Shown here: piece by piece, positions 1 through 8,622 of the stretch
Layout of the letters: every line of letters starts with the position of its first letter
Position numbering within the stretch: position 1 is the first letter of the stretch
NCBI GenBank assembly: GCA_036946415.1
Contig: JAQIJD010000009.1
Span: forward strand, 1 to 64,000
Source of the DNA: Sphingomonas_Q fennica_A
Lineage (GTDB): Bacteria > Pseudomonadota > Alphaproteobacteria > Sphingomonadales > Sphingomonadaceae
DNA: 64,000 bases
Direction: 5' to 3'
The notes under the pieces: model-generated
The model's input: only the letters and a program-made list of their open reading frames with translations
Told to the model about the DNA's origin: nothing
Databases searched by the model: none
Translations under genes and position numbers: made by a program

Positions 1-1468
1 CGCTCGGCCAGCGTCCCGCCGGCGAAGGGCAGCGCCCAGCGCCCCCGCCACCACCAGCACCGCCGCCATCGCCGCCGCCGCAACCGCCAGCCGCACGCCC
101 GTGCGCCTGAGGCGCGCATCGAGGCGGAAGCCGTGGCGGCGGCGCAGCGTTCCGTAGAGCAGCGCCGCATTGACCCACGCCGACAGCGCCGTGGACAAAG
201 CGAGGCCGACATGCCCCAGCGGCCAGATGAGCGCGAGGTTGAGCGCGAGATTGACGCCCATCGCCGCCAGCGCGATCCGCACCGGCGTGCGGATCTCGGC
301 GCGCGCATAGAAGCCAGGCGTCAGCACCTTGATGAGGATATAGGCGGGCAGGCCGGCGGCGAAGGGCGACCAGCGCCGCCGCCGTCGCCGCCGCATCCGC
401 CGCCCCGAAGGCGCCGTGCTGGAGCAGCGCGCGGATGATCGGCAGCGCCACCGTCATCAGCGCCGCGGCCGCCGGCAGCGCCAGGATCAGCACCAGCTCG
501 ATCGCGCGATTCTGCGTCGCATCCGCGCCCGCCGCATCGCCCGCGCCGATCTGGCGGGAGAGCGCGGGCGTCATCGCCGTGCCCCACGCCGATTGCCGAT
601 CAGCGCCAGCGGCAGCTGGTTCAGCCGGTCGGCATAATAGATCCACGATACCGCCCCCTCCCCCAGGAAGCGCGCGGCGAGCGTGGTCGAGATCAGCAGG
701 TTGAACTGCACCGCCCCCAGCACCGATCGCGGCGGGCATCACGATCCGCAGCAGCTTGCGCACGTCCCCCGTCAGCTTCGGCGCACGCAGGCGGAGCGAT
801 ACGCCGGCGCGCGCGCACGCCCAGATCAGCCACAGCAATTGCAGCACGCCCGACACGGTGACCGCGATCGACTGGACGCGCGCCGTCTCCACGTCGCTCG
901 CCCCCCGGGAAGAACAGCAGCGCTGCGATCAGGCAGAGGTTGAGGAGGATCGGCGCCGCCGCATTCACCCAGAAGCGGCCGACCGAATTGAGGATGCCGC
1001 CGAGCAGCGAGACGAGGCTGATGAGCATCAGATAGGGAAAGGTGATGCGGGTATAGTCCACCGCAGCGCCAGCTTGTCCGGCCCGCCGTCCGGGAAGCCG
1101 CCGGTCATCGCCCAGACGATCGGCGCCGCCGCCGCCATCATCACGATCGTGAAGATGACGAGGATCGGGAACAGGACGGCCAGCACCTCCTCGGCGAAGC
1201 GCAGGCCCGCGGGCAGGCCGCCCCGCCCCGTCCGCCTCGCCCTTGCCGACGATGCGGTTGAACATCGGCACGAAGGCGGCGGAAAACGCCCCTTCGGCGA
1301 ACAGCGCGCGGAACAGATTGGGCAGCCGCCACGCGATCAGGAATGCGCGTCGGAAGCGAAGCCCGCGCCGACGAACGCCGCCATCAGAATGTCCCGCGCG
1401 AAGCCGGCGACGAGCGACTTGACGAGCGTGAGGAGGCCGATGGTGGCGCTGTTGCGGACGAGGCTCAT
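1..1468 (-). CDS. murJ: MurJ lipid II flippase, partial and frameshifted
   Basis: This is the N-terminal part of the MurJ/MviN flippase, an inner-membrane protein that moves lipid II to the periplasm for peptidoglycan synthesis. The start at 1468 gives MSLVRNSATIGLLTL, followed by the family pieces GFARDILMAAFVGAG, FLIAWRLPNLFRALFAEGAFSAAFVPMFNR and later TFPYLMLISLVSLLGGILNS. These pieces lie in different reading frames, so the frame changes several times, for example near 1340 and 1225. The gene runs off the left edge. The neighbouring genes show the same damage, so sequence errors are more likely than a real pseudogene in an essential gene. Confidence 0.85.
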
Positions 1469-1492
1469 GCGGCAGGCCCCGCCGCTGAGTGC

Positions 1493-2006
1493 TTACGCTT
1501 CGCCCTGCGGCTCGGCGGCGGCCAGCCCCTGCGCGGCTTCGGCGCCTGCTGCATGTAGATCGACCCGAAATCGATCGGATCGAGCAGCAGCGGCGCGAAA
1601 TTGCCGTCGCGCCACCGCTTCCGCCACCACCCGCCGGGCGAAGGGGAACAGCAGGCGCGGCGCTTCCGCCAGCAGGAACGGCTGGAGCGCCTCGGCCGGG
1701 ATGTTGCGGCAGGCCGAACAGGCCGGCATAGACCAGCTCGACCGCGAAGGCGGTCTGGTCGCCGGCGGCGGCGCGCACCTCGATCTTCAGCGCCACTTCG
1801 TAGAGGTCGTCCGCCACCGGCACCGAGCCGATGTTGAACTGCACGTCGATCTGCGGCTGGTCCTGCCACTGGTAGACGGCGGGCGCATTCGGATTCTCGA
1901 ACGAGAGATCCTTCACATATTGCGCCACCATCGCGATCTGGGGTTCCTGATCGGCGCCGTTCGCGGCCGAAGTGGTCACGAACCCGTTGTCTTCGCCCTC
2001 GGCCAT
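1493..2006 (-). CDS. secB: SecB export chaperone, frameshifted
   Basis: SecB holds precursor proteins unfolded in the cytoplasm and passes them to SecA. The start at 2006 gives MAEGEDNGFVTTSA, then the family core QYVKDLSFENPNAP, a segment on binding partner proteins (FNIGSVPVADDLYEVALKIEV) and VYAGLFGL. The frame then shifts: NIPAEALQPFLLAEAPRLLFPFARR is in a second frame and NFAPLLLDPIDFGSIYMQQA in a third. The natural end is probably LAAAEPQGEA with the stop at 1493. The pieces add up to a normal SecB of about 170 residues. The gene sits 25 bp upstream of murJ on the same strand. At least two single-base errors are needed to explain it. Confidence 0.85.
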
Positions 2007-2161
2007 GTCACGATCGTCCCCTGCGATTGAAGCGTTTGCGGTAAGGCCCGGGCCGCTAGCATCGGCAGGGGCGAGGGGCAATGGCGCAGCGCCGCCGCCT
2101 CACATTGTAGTTTCCGGGCTGCCGCTCTATGTAAGCCAGTCCCAGTCCCTCGGGAGGTTTG

Positions 2162-2821
2162 GTGGAAAAGCTGGTCATCTTCGCCATGGTGTTCCTGTTC
2201 GTCGCGTTCCGGCTGTGGAGGCGTGCTCGGCCGGCGCACGGGGCATGAACAGCAGCCCGTCGCTAAGCCGATCGACAAGGCCGCCCACCGTCCCGGCCGC
2301 GCTGCGCACCCCGGCCGATATCGGCCAGGCCGGCGCCGCCGCGGGGCGAGGTGACGGCCAATGCCGCCGCCGCCGCCGGCGTCCGCCAGCTTGCCGCCGC
2401 CGATCAGGGCTTCGATCCGGTCCGCTTCCTGGACGGCGCGCAATCCGCCTATCGCATGATCCTCGAAGCCTTCTGGCGGGGGGACGAGGCCGCGCTGCGC
2501 CCGCTGGTCGATGCCGACGTCGCCGCCGATTTCGCCGCCGCCATCGCCGAACGGCGCGAATCGGGCCATGTCCTCGACAAACCGGCTGGTCGCGATCGAA
2601 CGCGCTACGATCGAGGAGGCGCGGATCGACGGGGCCGCTGGCGCGCGTCACCGTCCGCTTCGATGCGGACTTCGCCGCCGTCACCCGCGATGCGGAGGGC
2701 AATGTCGTCGCCGGCTCGCTGACCGACGCGATCGAGACGCATGACGTGTGGACCTTCACCCGCCGGCTGCGCGCCGCCGATCCCAACTGGCTGCTGGTCG
2801 AGGACCGACGACGCGGCCTGA
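2162..2821 (+). CDS. Tim44/TimA-domain membrane-anchored protein, frameshifted
   Basis: The gene encodes a single N-terminal hydrophobic helix (GTG start at 2162: VEKLVIFAMVFLFVAFRLW) followed by a linker and a Tim44-like domain (GFDPVRFLDGAQSAYRMILEAFWRGDEAAL, then VTVRFDADFAAVTRD, then HDVWTFTRRLRAADPNWLLVE). Bacterial Tim44-like proteins are inner-membrane anchored and of uncertain role. The reading frame breaks at least three times (near 2230, 2580 and 2640-2810), and the expected stop is the TGA at 2819. It diverges from secB, and mltA starts 5 bp after it, so the two form an operon. The same order, secB then tim44 then mltA then smr, is common in sphingomonads. Confidence 0.75.
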
Positions 2822-2825
2822 CCGC

Positions 2826-4026
2826 GTGGCCGCCGTCCGTTCGTTGCGCATCGCGTTCGTGCCGCTGCTGGCGGCGCTGGCCGTCGCCTGCGTCCCCGCC
2901 CCGCGCTCGACGCCCGCCGCACCCCCGACCGGCCCGCCGCCACGCCGGCCCCCGTCGCGAAGCCCGCCGAACCGCCCGCCACCGCCGCGGCGCTGGGTGT
3001 GTCCGCCCGCCGCCGTCGCCCTGCCGGCCGATTCCGCACCCGCACTCGCCGCCTTCGTCACCAGCTGCCCCGCCCTCCTCAAGCGCACCGACCGCAGCGG
3101 CCTGACCCGCGCCGAAGACTGGCGCCCGGCCTGCGCCGCCGCCCCCGGCTGGGCGCCCGCCGACGCCGCCGGCTTCTTCGCGCGCTTCTTCGAAGGGGCG
3201 ACGATCGGCGACGGCCGCGCCTTCGCCACCGGCTATTACGAGCCGGAGATCGCCGGCAGCCGCACCCGCCGCCCCGGCTACGACACGCCCGCCTATCGCC
3301 GCCCGCCCGATCTGGTCGAGGCCGATCTCGGCCAGTTCGCCGAAAGCCTGAAGGGCCGCCGCATCCGCGGCCGGATCGAGAAGGGCGCGCTCGTCCCCTA
3401 TCCCGATCGTGCCGCGATCGAGGATGGCGCGCTCGCCGGGCGGGGGGCTGGAGATTGCCTGGGCGGCCGATCCGGTCGAATTGTTCTTCCTCGAGGTTCA
3501 GGGCTCCGGCCGCCTGCGCCTGCCCGACGGCGGGGTGATGCGGCTGGGCTATGACGGGCAGAACGGCCGCGACTATACTGCGATCGGCCGCCTGCTGCGC
3601 GAACGCGGCCTGCTGCCCGCAGGGGGTGCGACGATGCAGGGCATCATCGACTGGGTGCGCGCCAACCCCGCCGAAGGCCGCGCGCTGATGCGCGAGAACC
3701 GCAGCTATGTCTTCTTCCGCGAACTGACCGGGCCGGGGCCGATCGGGGCGATGGGCGTGGCGGTGGCCCCCCGCGCCACGGTCGCCGCCGATCCCGCCTT
3801 CGTGCCGCTGGGCGCGCCGCTGCTGCTGGCGCTCGACCGTCCGGAGGCGAGCGGCCTGTGGGTGGCGCAGGATACGGGCGGCGCGATCAAGGGCGCCAAC
3901 CGCTTCGATACCTTCTGGGGCGCGGGCGATGCCGCGCGCACCACCGCCGGCGGGATGAGCGCGTCCGGCCGCGCCACCCTGCTGCTGCCGCGCGGCACGC
4001 TCGCCCGCCTCTCCGCGGGGCGATGA
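2826..4026 (+). CDS. mltA: MltA membrane-bound lytic murein transglycosylase A, frameshifted
   Basis: MltA cleaves peptidoglycan glycan strands with formation of 1,6-anhydromuramic acid. The GTG start at 2826 gives a short lipoprotein-like signal ending in LAVAC. The MltA domain follows: FFARFFEGATIGDG and FATGYYEPEIAGSR, then after a frame change near 3440 (a G-run) LEIAWAADPVELFFLEVQGSGRL. The C-terminal 3D domain contains LWVAQDTGGAIKGANRFDTF, which carries the family's catalytic aspartate region. Its stop overlaps the smr start by 4 bp (ATGA). The single frameshift in a homopolymer looks like a sequencing error. Confidence 0.88.
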
Positions 4027-4545
4027 CCGGCGGGGACGAGGGGGAGGTGCTGTGGCGGCGCGTGACCGCCACCGTCCGCCCGCTTCACGCCCGCCGCAGC
4101 GCCGCACCGCTTCCGCCACCGTCACCCGTATCCCGCCCGGCGCCGGTGCGGCTCGCCGTCCCCCCGCCGCCGCCCCGCGCCGGCCGCCCCGCCCCCGGCC
4201 CCCCCGCCCGATACGCTCGACGGCGGGTGGGACCGGCGGCTGCGGCGCGGCATCGCCGCGCCCGACCGCACGATCGACCTGCATGGCCATACGCTGGCGA
4301 CGGCGCAGGCCGCGCTCGATCATGCCATCGCGCTGGCGCTGGCGGACGAGGCGCGGCTGCTGCTGGTCGTCACCGGCCGCCCGCCCCGCCCCGGCCATCC
4401 GGCGCGCGGGCTGATCCGCGCCGCGATCTTCGACTGGCTCGCCCAGTCCCGCCACGCGTCGCGCATCGCCGCGGTGCGCAACGCCCACCCGCGCCACGGC
4501 GGCGCGGGCGCGCTCTACCTGATCCTCCGCCGCCGGCGGGACTGA
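4023..4545 (+). CDS. Smr-domain protein (MutS2-C-terminal-like), frameshifted
   Basis: The ATG at 4023 overlaps the mltA stop. The N-terminal third is a low-complexity Pro/Ala/Arg stretch. After a frame change (the span is not a multiple of three) comes an Smr domain, with the motif DLHGHTLATAQAAL, the strand LLLVVTG and the C-terminal AVRNAHPRHGGAGALYLILRR. Smr domains bind branched or nicked nucleic acid, and some cut it. The typical second motif, TGRG, reads TGRP here. In sphingomonads and other alphaproteobacteria an Smr gene commonly follows mltA. The exact site of the frame change in the GC-rich stretch near 4190 is uncertain. Confidence 0.75.
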
Positions 4546-4602
4546 CATCGCCCGCCCGGCAGGGCATAGCGGACGGCGATCTTCCGGAGCGATCTTCGTC
4601 CC

Positions 4603-5274
4603 ATGCCGCCCGTCGCCGACAGCCCCGCCCGCCGCCACCGCGTCGATCCGGCCCGCCGTGCCGAGATCGGGCGCGCGCGCAAGGCGCGGACGCGCGCCCG
4701 CATCCTCGCCGCCGCCTTCGATCTGTTCGGGCACGAGGCGGGGCTGTTCACCACCATCGATCAGGTCGCCGCCGCCAGCGGCATCACCCGCACCACCTTC
4801 TACAATCATTTCACCGGCATGGAGGGCCTGCGCGAGGCGCTGACGCAGGAGATCGCGCACGATTTCCTCGTTGCCGTCACCGCCGCCCTGCAAACCTTGC
4901 CCGACCCCGCCGAGCGCACCGCCGCCGCGATCCGCTTCTACCTCGCCCGCGCCCGCACCGACGGGCGCTGGGCCTGGTCGATGCTGAACCTCAGCGCCAA
5001 CGGCGTGATCTTCGGCGCCGAGACGCGCGCCCAGGCCGAGGAGACGGTGCGCGAGGGGATGGCGGGCGGCCGCTTCGATCTGGCCGACAGCGCGATCGGC
5101 CGCGACCTGACGCTCGGCGGCACGCTCGCCGCGCTCGGCACGCAGGCGCGCGAGGGGACGGGCGCCGACTTCGCCGAACAGGTGGCGGCGCGCATCCTGA
5201 TCGGCCTGGGCATCGCGAAGGCGGCGGCGGACGAGATCGCGCGCCGTCCCCTGCCCGCTCTCGATCGGACTTGA
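4603..5274 (+). CDS. TetR-family transcriptional regulator
   Basis: A 223-residue TetR-type repressor. The N-terminal helix-turn-helix is clear at about residues 25-70 (ILAAAFDLFG, then TIDQVAAASGITRTTFYNHF). The C-terminal ligand-binding domain is all helical and not assignable to a ligand. It lies directly upstream of the cytochrome/flavoprotein/MBL operon in the same orientation with a 76-bp gap, so control of that operon by an aromatic compound is a reasonable inference. The gene is intact, which marks the end of the frameshift-ridden region. Confidence 0.85.
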   Translation: MPPVADSPARRHRVDPARRAEIGRARKARTRARILAAAFDLFGHEAGLFTTIDQVAAASGITRTTFYNHFTGMEGLREALTQEIAHDFLVAVTAALQTLPDPAERTAAAIRFYLARARTDGRWAWSMLNLSANGVIFGAETRAQAEETVREGMAGGRFDLADSAIGRDLTLGGTLAALGTQAREGTGADFAEQVAARILIGLGIAKAAADEIARRPLPALDRT

Positions 5275-5350
5275 CGGATCGTCGTATTCGATCCACGATC
5301 CCGGCAGAACGGCACCAGCCAAGGCGCCGCCGCACAGGAAGAGGATCGAT

Positions 5351-5665
5351 ATGCGGAGATGCCTGCGCACGCTGGCGCTGCTGCTGGCCGCCCTGCCCGG
5401 CCCGCTGATCGCAGCGACGCCCGCCCCCGCCCCGCGCCCGCCGCAGGCGATCTACGCGACGACCTGCGGCTATTGTCACGGCCACAATGTCGGCCCGATC
5501 ATCCTCGGCCGCGCGCTGCCGCCCGAACTCGTCACCTTCATGGTCCGCCACGGGAAGGGCGCGATGCCCGCCTTCCGCCCGACCGAGATCACCCCGGCGG
5601 AACTGACCGCGCTCGCAAGCTGGATCGCCGCCGCCCCCGCCGCCCCGAAGGAGCACGGCCAGTGA
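5351..5665 (+). CDS. Small periplasmic c-type cytochrome, electron acceptor of the flavoprotein
   Basis: A 104-residue monohaem cytochrome c. A Sec signal peptide (MRRCLRTLALLLAALPGPLIAATP) is followed by the haem site CGYCH near residue 38 and a distal methionine in GAMPAFRPTEI. The C-terminal helix is ELTALASWIAAAP. Its stop codon overlaps the GTG start of the downstream flavoprotein (GTGA). This pairing and size match the cytochrome subunit of p-cresol methylhydroxylase and eugenol hydroxylase, where the cytochrome takes electrons from the FAD subunit in the periplasm. The exact substrate cannot be read from the sequence. Confidence 0.88.
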   Translation: MRRCLRTLALLLAALPGPLIAATPAPAPRPPQAIYATTCGYCHGHNVGPIILGRALPPELVTFMVRHGKGAMPAFRPTEITPAELTALASWIAAAPAAPKEHGQ

Positions 5666-7287
5666 CCGACGTCAGCCGCCGTGATCTCATCCGGGCAGGG
5701 GTCGGCGCCGCCGCCGCGCTCGCCGCCCCCGCCGTCGCCTCCCCGCTCGACGGTGCGCGCGTGCTGCCGCCGAACCTCGGCTCCGCCGCCTTCGCCGCGG
5801 CGGTGCGCGAACTGCGCGCGATCGTCGGCGACGCCTGGGTGTTCGCCGATCCCGGGACGACCGCACCTTATGCCAAGAGCTTCGTGCCGGACAGCAGGGG
5901 CGCGCACCTACCCTCCGGTGCGGTCGCCCCCGCCAGCGTGGAGGAGGTGCAGGCGATCCTGAAGGTCGCCAACCGCCATCGCCTGCCGCTGTGGCCCGTC
6001 TCCACCGGCAAGAACATGGGCTATGGCATGGCGACGCCCGCCACCACCGGCCAGATGATCCTCGACCTGAAGCGGATGAACCGCATCGTCCATGTCGATC
6101 CCGATCTGGGCACCGCGCTGGTCGAACCCGGCGTCACCTATCAGGATCTCCACGACTATCTCGCCGCCAACAATCTGCCCTACTGGATCGACGTGCCGAC
6201 CGTTGGCCCGATCGTCTCGCCGCTCGGCAACACGCTGGAACGCGGCGTCGGCTACACACCCTATGGCGACCATTTCTTCATGCAATGCGGGATGGAGGTG
6301 GTGCTGGCGGACGGCACGCTCGTCCGTACCGGCATGGGCTCGGTCAAGAATTCCACCGCGTGGCAGGCGTTCAAATGGGGCTACGGCCCCTATGTGGACG
6401 GCATCTTCACCCAGTCCAACTTCGGCGTCGTCACCAAGCTCGGCCTGTGGCTGATGCCGGCGCCGCCGGTCTACAAGCCGTTCATGGTCCGCCACGCGCA
6501 GATGGGGGACGTGGCGAAGATCGTCGATACGATGCGGCCGTTCCGCATGAACAACCTCATCCCCAACGTGGTGCTGATGATGGGCGCGGCCTACCAGCTG
6601 GCGATGTTCAACCGCCGCGCCGATCTTTGGACCGAGAAGCGCTCGATCCCCGACGATGTCGTCGCCGCCGCCGCGAAGAAAGCCGGCCTCGGCATGTGGA
6701 ACACCTATTTCGCACTCTACGGCACCGACGAGATCATCGCCGCGGTCGAGCCGATCGTCCGCGCCGCCTTCCAAAGCTCGGGCGGCGAGGTGCTGACCGC
6801 CAAGGAAATGGCCGGCAATCCCTGGTTCGAACATCACAGCACGCTGATGTGCGGCGGGCTGACGCTGGAGGAGATCGGCATCGTCCGCTGGCGCGGCGCG
6901 GATGGCGGGATGGTCTGCTTCGCCCCCGTCGCCCCCGCGCGCGGGGTGGAGACCGCCGAGCAGACCGCGCTCGCCAAGGAGATCCTCGGCCGATACGATT
7001 TCGACTATAACGTCGCTTATGCGATCGGCGGGCGCGAGCTCCACCACCTCATCTTCCTGCTGTTCGACAAGGGCGATCCCGCCGAGGAAGCCAAGGCCGA
7101 ACGCTGCATGGCGGAGATGGTGACCCGCTTCGGCGAACGCGGCTGGGCCAGCTACCGCACCGGCGTCGGCACGATGGACCTCGTCGCCGCCCAATATGGC
7201 GATGCCAACCGCCAGCTGAACGCGCGGCTGAAGGCGGCGCTCGATCCCAACCACATCCTCGCCCCCGGCAAGCAGGGGATCGCATGA
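5662..7287 (+). CDS. FAD-dependent VAO/PCMH-family oxidoreductase, flavoprotein subunit
   Basis: 541 residues from a GTG start at 5662. A twin-arginine signal (SRRDLIRAGVGAAAALAAP) indicates folded export. The FAD-binding (PCMH-type) domain follows, with WPVSTGKNMGYGMATP and the hallmark GNTLERGVGYTPYGDHF, and then a C-terminal cap and substrate domain ending in ALDPNHILAPGKQGIA. This is the family of vanillyl-alcohol oxidase, p-cresol methylhydroxylase and eugenol hydroxylase, which oxidise para-substituted phenols. The coupled cytochrome gene argues for a dehydrogenase (PCMH or EHY type) rather than an oxidase. The flavin-linking residue is not assigned. It overlaps the next gene by 4 bp. 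Confidence 0.88.
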   Translation: MTDVSRRDLIRAGVGAAAALAAPAVASPLDGARVLPPNLGSAAFAAAVRELRAIVGDAWVFADPGTTAPYAKSFVPDSRGAHLPSGAVAPASVEEVQAILKVANRHRLPLWPVSTGKNMGYGMATPATTGQMILDLKRMNRIVHVDPDLGTALVEPGVTYQDLHDYLAANNLPYWIDVPTVGPIVSPLGNTLERGVGYTPYGDHFFMQCGMEVVLADGTLVRTGMGSVKNSTAWQAFKWGYGPYVDGIFTQSNFGVVTKLGLWLMPAPPVYKPFMVRHAQMGDVAKIVDTMRPFRMNNLIPNVVLMMGAAYQLAMFNRRADLWTEKRSIPDDVVAAAAKKAGLGMWNTYFALYGTDEIIAAVEPIVRAAFQSSGGEVLTAKEMAGNPWFEHHSTLMCGGLTLEEIGIVRWRGADGGMVCFAPVAPARGVETAEQTALAKEILGRYDFDYNVAYAIGGRELHHLIFLLFDKGDPAEEAKAERCMAEMVTRFGERGWASYRTGVGTMDLVAAQYGDANRQLNARLKAALDPNHILAPGKQGIA

Positions 7288-8195
7288 TGCACCGTCTCTG
7301 GCTCGGCGCGGCGCTGGCCGCGCTTGCCCCCACGATCGCGCCCGCGCAGACCGCACCGCCGCCCGCTTCGGCCGATGCCCCGCTGACGGTACAGCTGATC
7401 CGCGCCGGCCCCGGCTCCCTCTACGCCAGCATCGGGCTCATCAAGGGATCGCATGACGCGGTGCTGGTCGATGCGCCCTTCACGATGGCCGATGCCCACC
7501 GCGTCGTCGCCGAGGTGCTGGAGAGCGGCCTCGCCCTGACGACGGTGTTCGTGACGCACGACCATCCCGATCATTTCTTCGCGATGGAGGTGATCCGCGA
7601 CGCCTTCCCGACTGTGAAGATCGTCGCCCACCCGACCGTCGTCGACGACATCTGGGCGTCGCTGCCGCTGAAGGTGAAGCGGTGGAGCCCGATGCTCGGC
7701 CCCAACGGCCCCAGGGCGCCCACCGCCCCCACCCCGCTCGACGGCGATACGATCCTGCTGGAAGGTCGCGCGCTCAGGGTGATCGGGCCGATGACGGGCG
7801 ATCACGCCCATGCGACGGCGCTGTGGGTGCCGTCGATCCGCGCGCTGTTCGCGGGCGATCTGTTGTTCAACCAGGTCCACCTGTGGCTGGGCGAAAGCGA
7901 CGCCGCCGCCGTCACCGCCTGGGCCCGCTCGGTCGAGACGCTGGCCGCACTCGATCCGCTGATCGTCGTCGCCGGCCATGCGAAGGACGGCACCGCCAAC
8001 GATCGCAGCAGCATCGCCTTCACGCGCGACTATCTCGCCGCCTGGCCGAAGCTCGTCGCCGCATCGAAGGATTCCGCCGATCTGCGACGGCGCGTGAAGG
8101 CGCGCTTCCCGCAGACGATCGACGTGCTCGGTGATTTCATCCTCGGCAATTCGTCGCGCGTGGCGATGGGCGAGGCGCCGATCTGGCGGGAGTGA
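7284..8195 (+). CDS. Exported metallo-beta-lactamase-fold hydrolase
   Basis: 303 residues with a Sec signal peptide (MMHRLWLGAALAALAPTIAPAQ). The metal motif THDHPDHF lies near residue 92, a further histidine is in GDHAHATALW, the aspartate in LFAGDLLFN and a last histidine in VVAGHAKDG. This is the MBL superfamily, which includes quinoprotein relay-system and lactonase-like hydrolases. It closes the three-gene operon with the cytochrome and flavoprotein, each joined by a 4-bp overlap, so it probably handles a product of the same periplasmic pathway. The substrate is not known. It converges with bcsD, 10 bp away. Confidence 0.85.
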   Translation: MMHRLWLGAALAALAPTIAPAQTAPPPASADAPLTVQLIRAGPGSLYASIGLIKGSHDAVLVDAPFTMADAHRVVAEVLESGLALTTVFVTHDHPDHFFAMEVIRDAFPTVKIVAHPTVVDDIWASLPLKVKRWSPMLGPNGPRAPTAPTPLDGDTILLEGRALRVIGPMTGDHAHATALWVPSIRALFAGDLLFNQVHLWLGESDAAAVTAWARSVETLAALDPLIVVAGHAKDGTANDRSSIAFTRDYLAAWPKLVAASKDSADLRRRVKARFPQTIDVLGDFILGNSSRVAMGEAPIWRE

Positions 8196-8205
8196 GCGCC
8201 GCGGC

Positions 8206-8622
8206 CTACCCCTGCCGCAGCCGGACCACGTCACCCTCGACCGCGACGACCGATACGAGAAGGCCGGGCGGCGCGCCGAGCAGCGCGAACCAGCGCGCAT
8301 AGACCGCCGCCAGCAGCGCTGGAAACGCCGCCTCCCAGTCCGCCGCGGCGACCGGGCGTGGCGCGCCGCGATGCGTGATGTCGAGCGAATGGTAGGTGGG
8401 CGTCAGCGTGCAGCCGCCCCAGCCGAGCGCGGCGAAATGCGTTGCCAGCTGCGTCTCGAGGTCGCCCACCGTCGCCGCGGGCGTCACGGGATGCGCATCG
8501 GCGATCCGCGTGCCGAGCGCCGCCAGCAGCCCGGCCGCTTCGTCCGGCGCGGCGGCGGCAGCGATCTCGGCGAACAGCGCGATCGCGATCGCCCCCGCGC
8601 CGCGATCCGCCGCCGCCGTCAT
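8206..8622 (-). CDS. bcsD: BcsD-like cellulose biosynthesis protein
   Basis: 138 residues, last gene of the cellulose operon. The sequence (LFAEIAAAAAPDEAAGLLAALG near the start and a central LETQLATHFAALGWGGCTL) fits BcsD/CesD, the periplasmic octamer-forming protein that in acetic acid bacteria guides glucan chains during crystallisation. It is a little shorter than the roughly 155 residues usual for the family. Its ATG at 8622 overlaps the stop of the bcsC 3' part by 4 bp. Identification rests partly on position, because BcsD proteins diverge strongly. A structural comparison would settle it. Confidence 0.65.
   Translation of the reverse strand: MTAAADRGAGAIAIALFAEIAAAAAPDEAAGLLAALGTRIADAHPVTPAATVGDLETQLATHFAALGWGGCTLTPTYHSLDITHRGAPRPVAAADWEAAFPALLAAVYARWFALLGAPPGLLVSVVAVEGDVVRLRQG

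Noticed and set aside
693..2081. One long minus-strand ORF of 462 codons
   Set aside because: It strings together parts of SecB and MurJ through frameshifts; the protein pieces belong to two separate genes.
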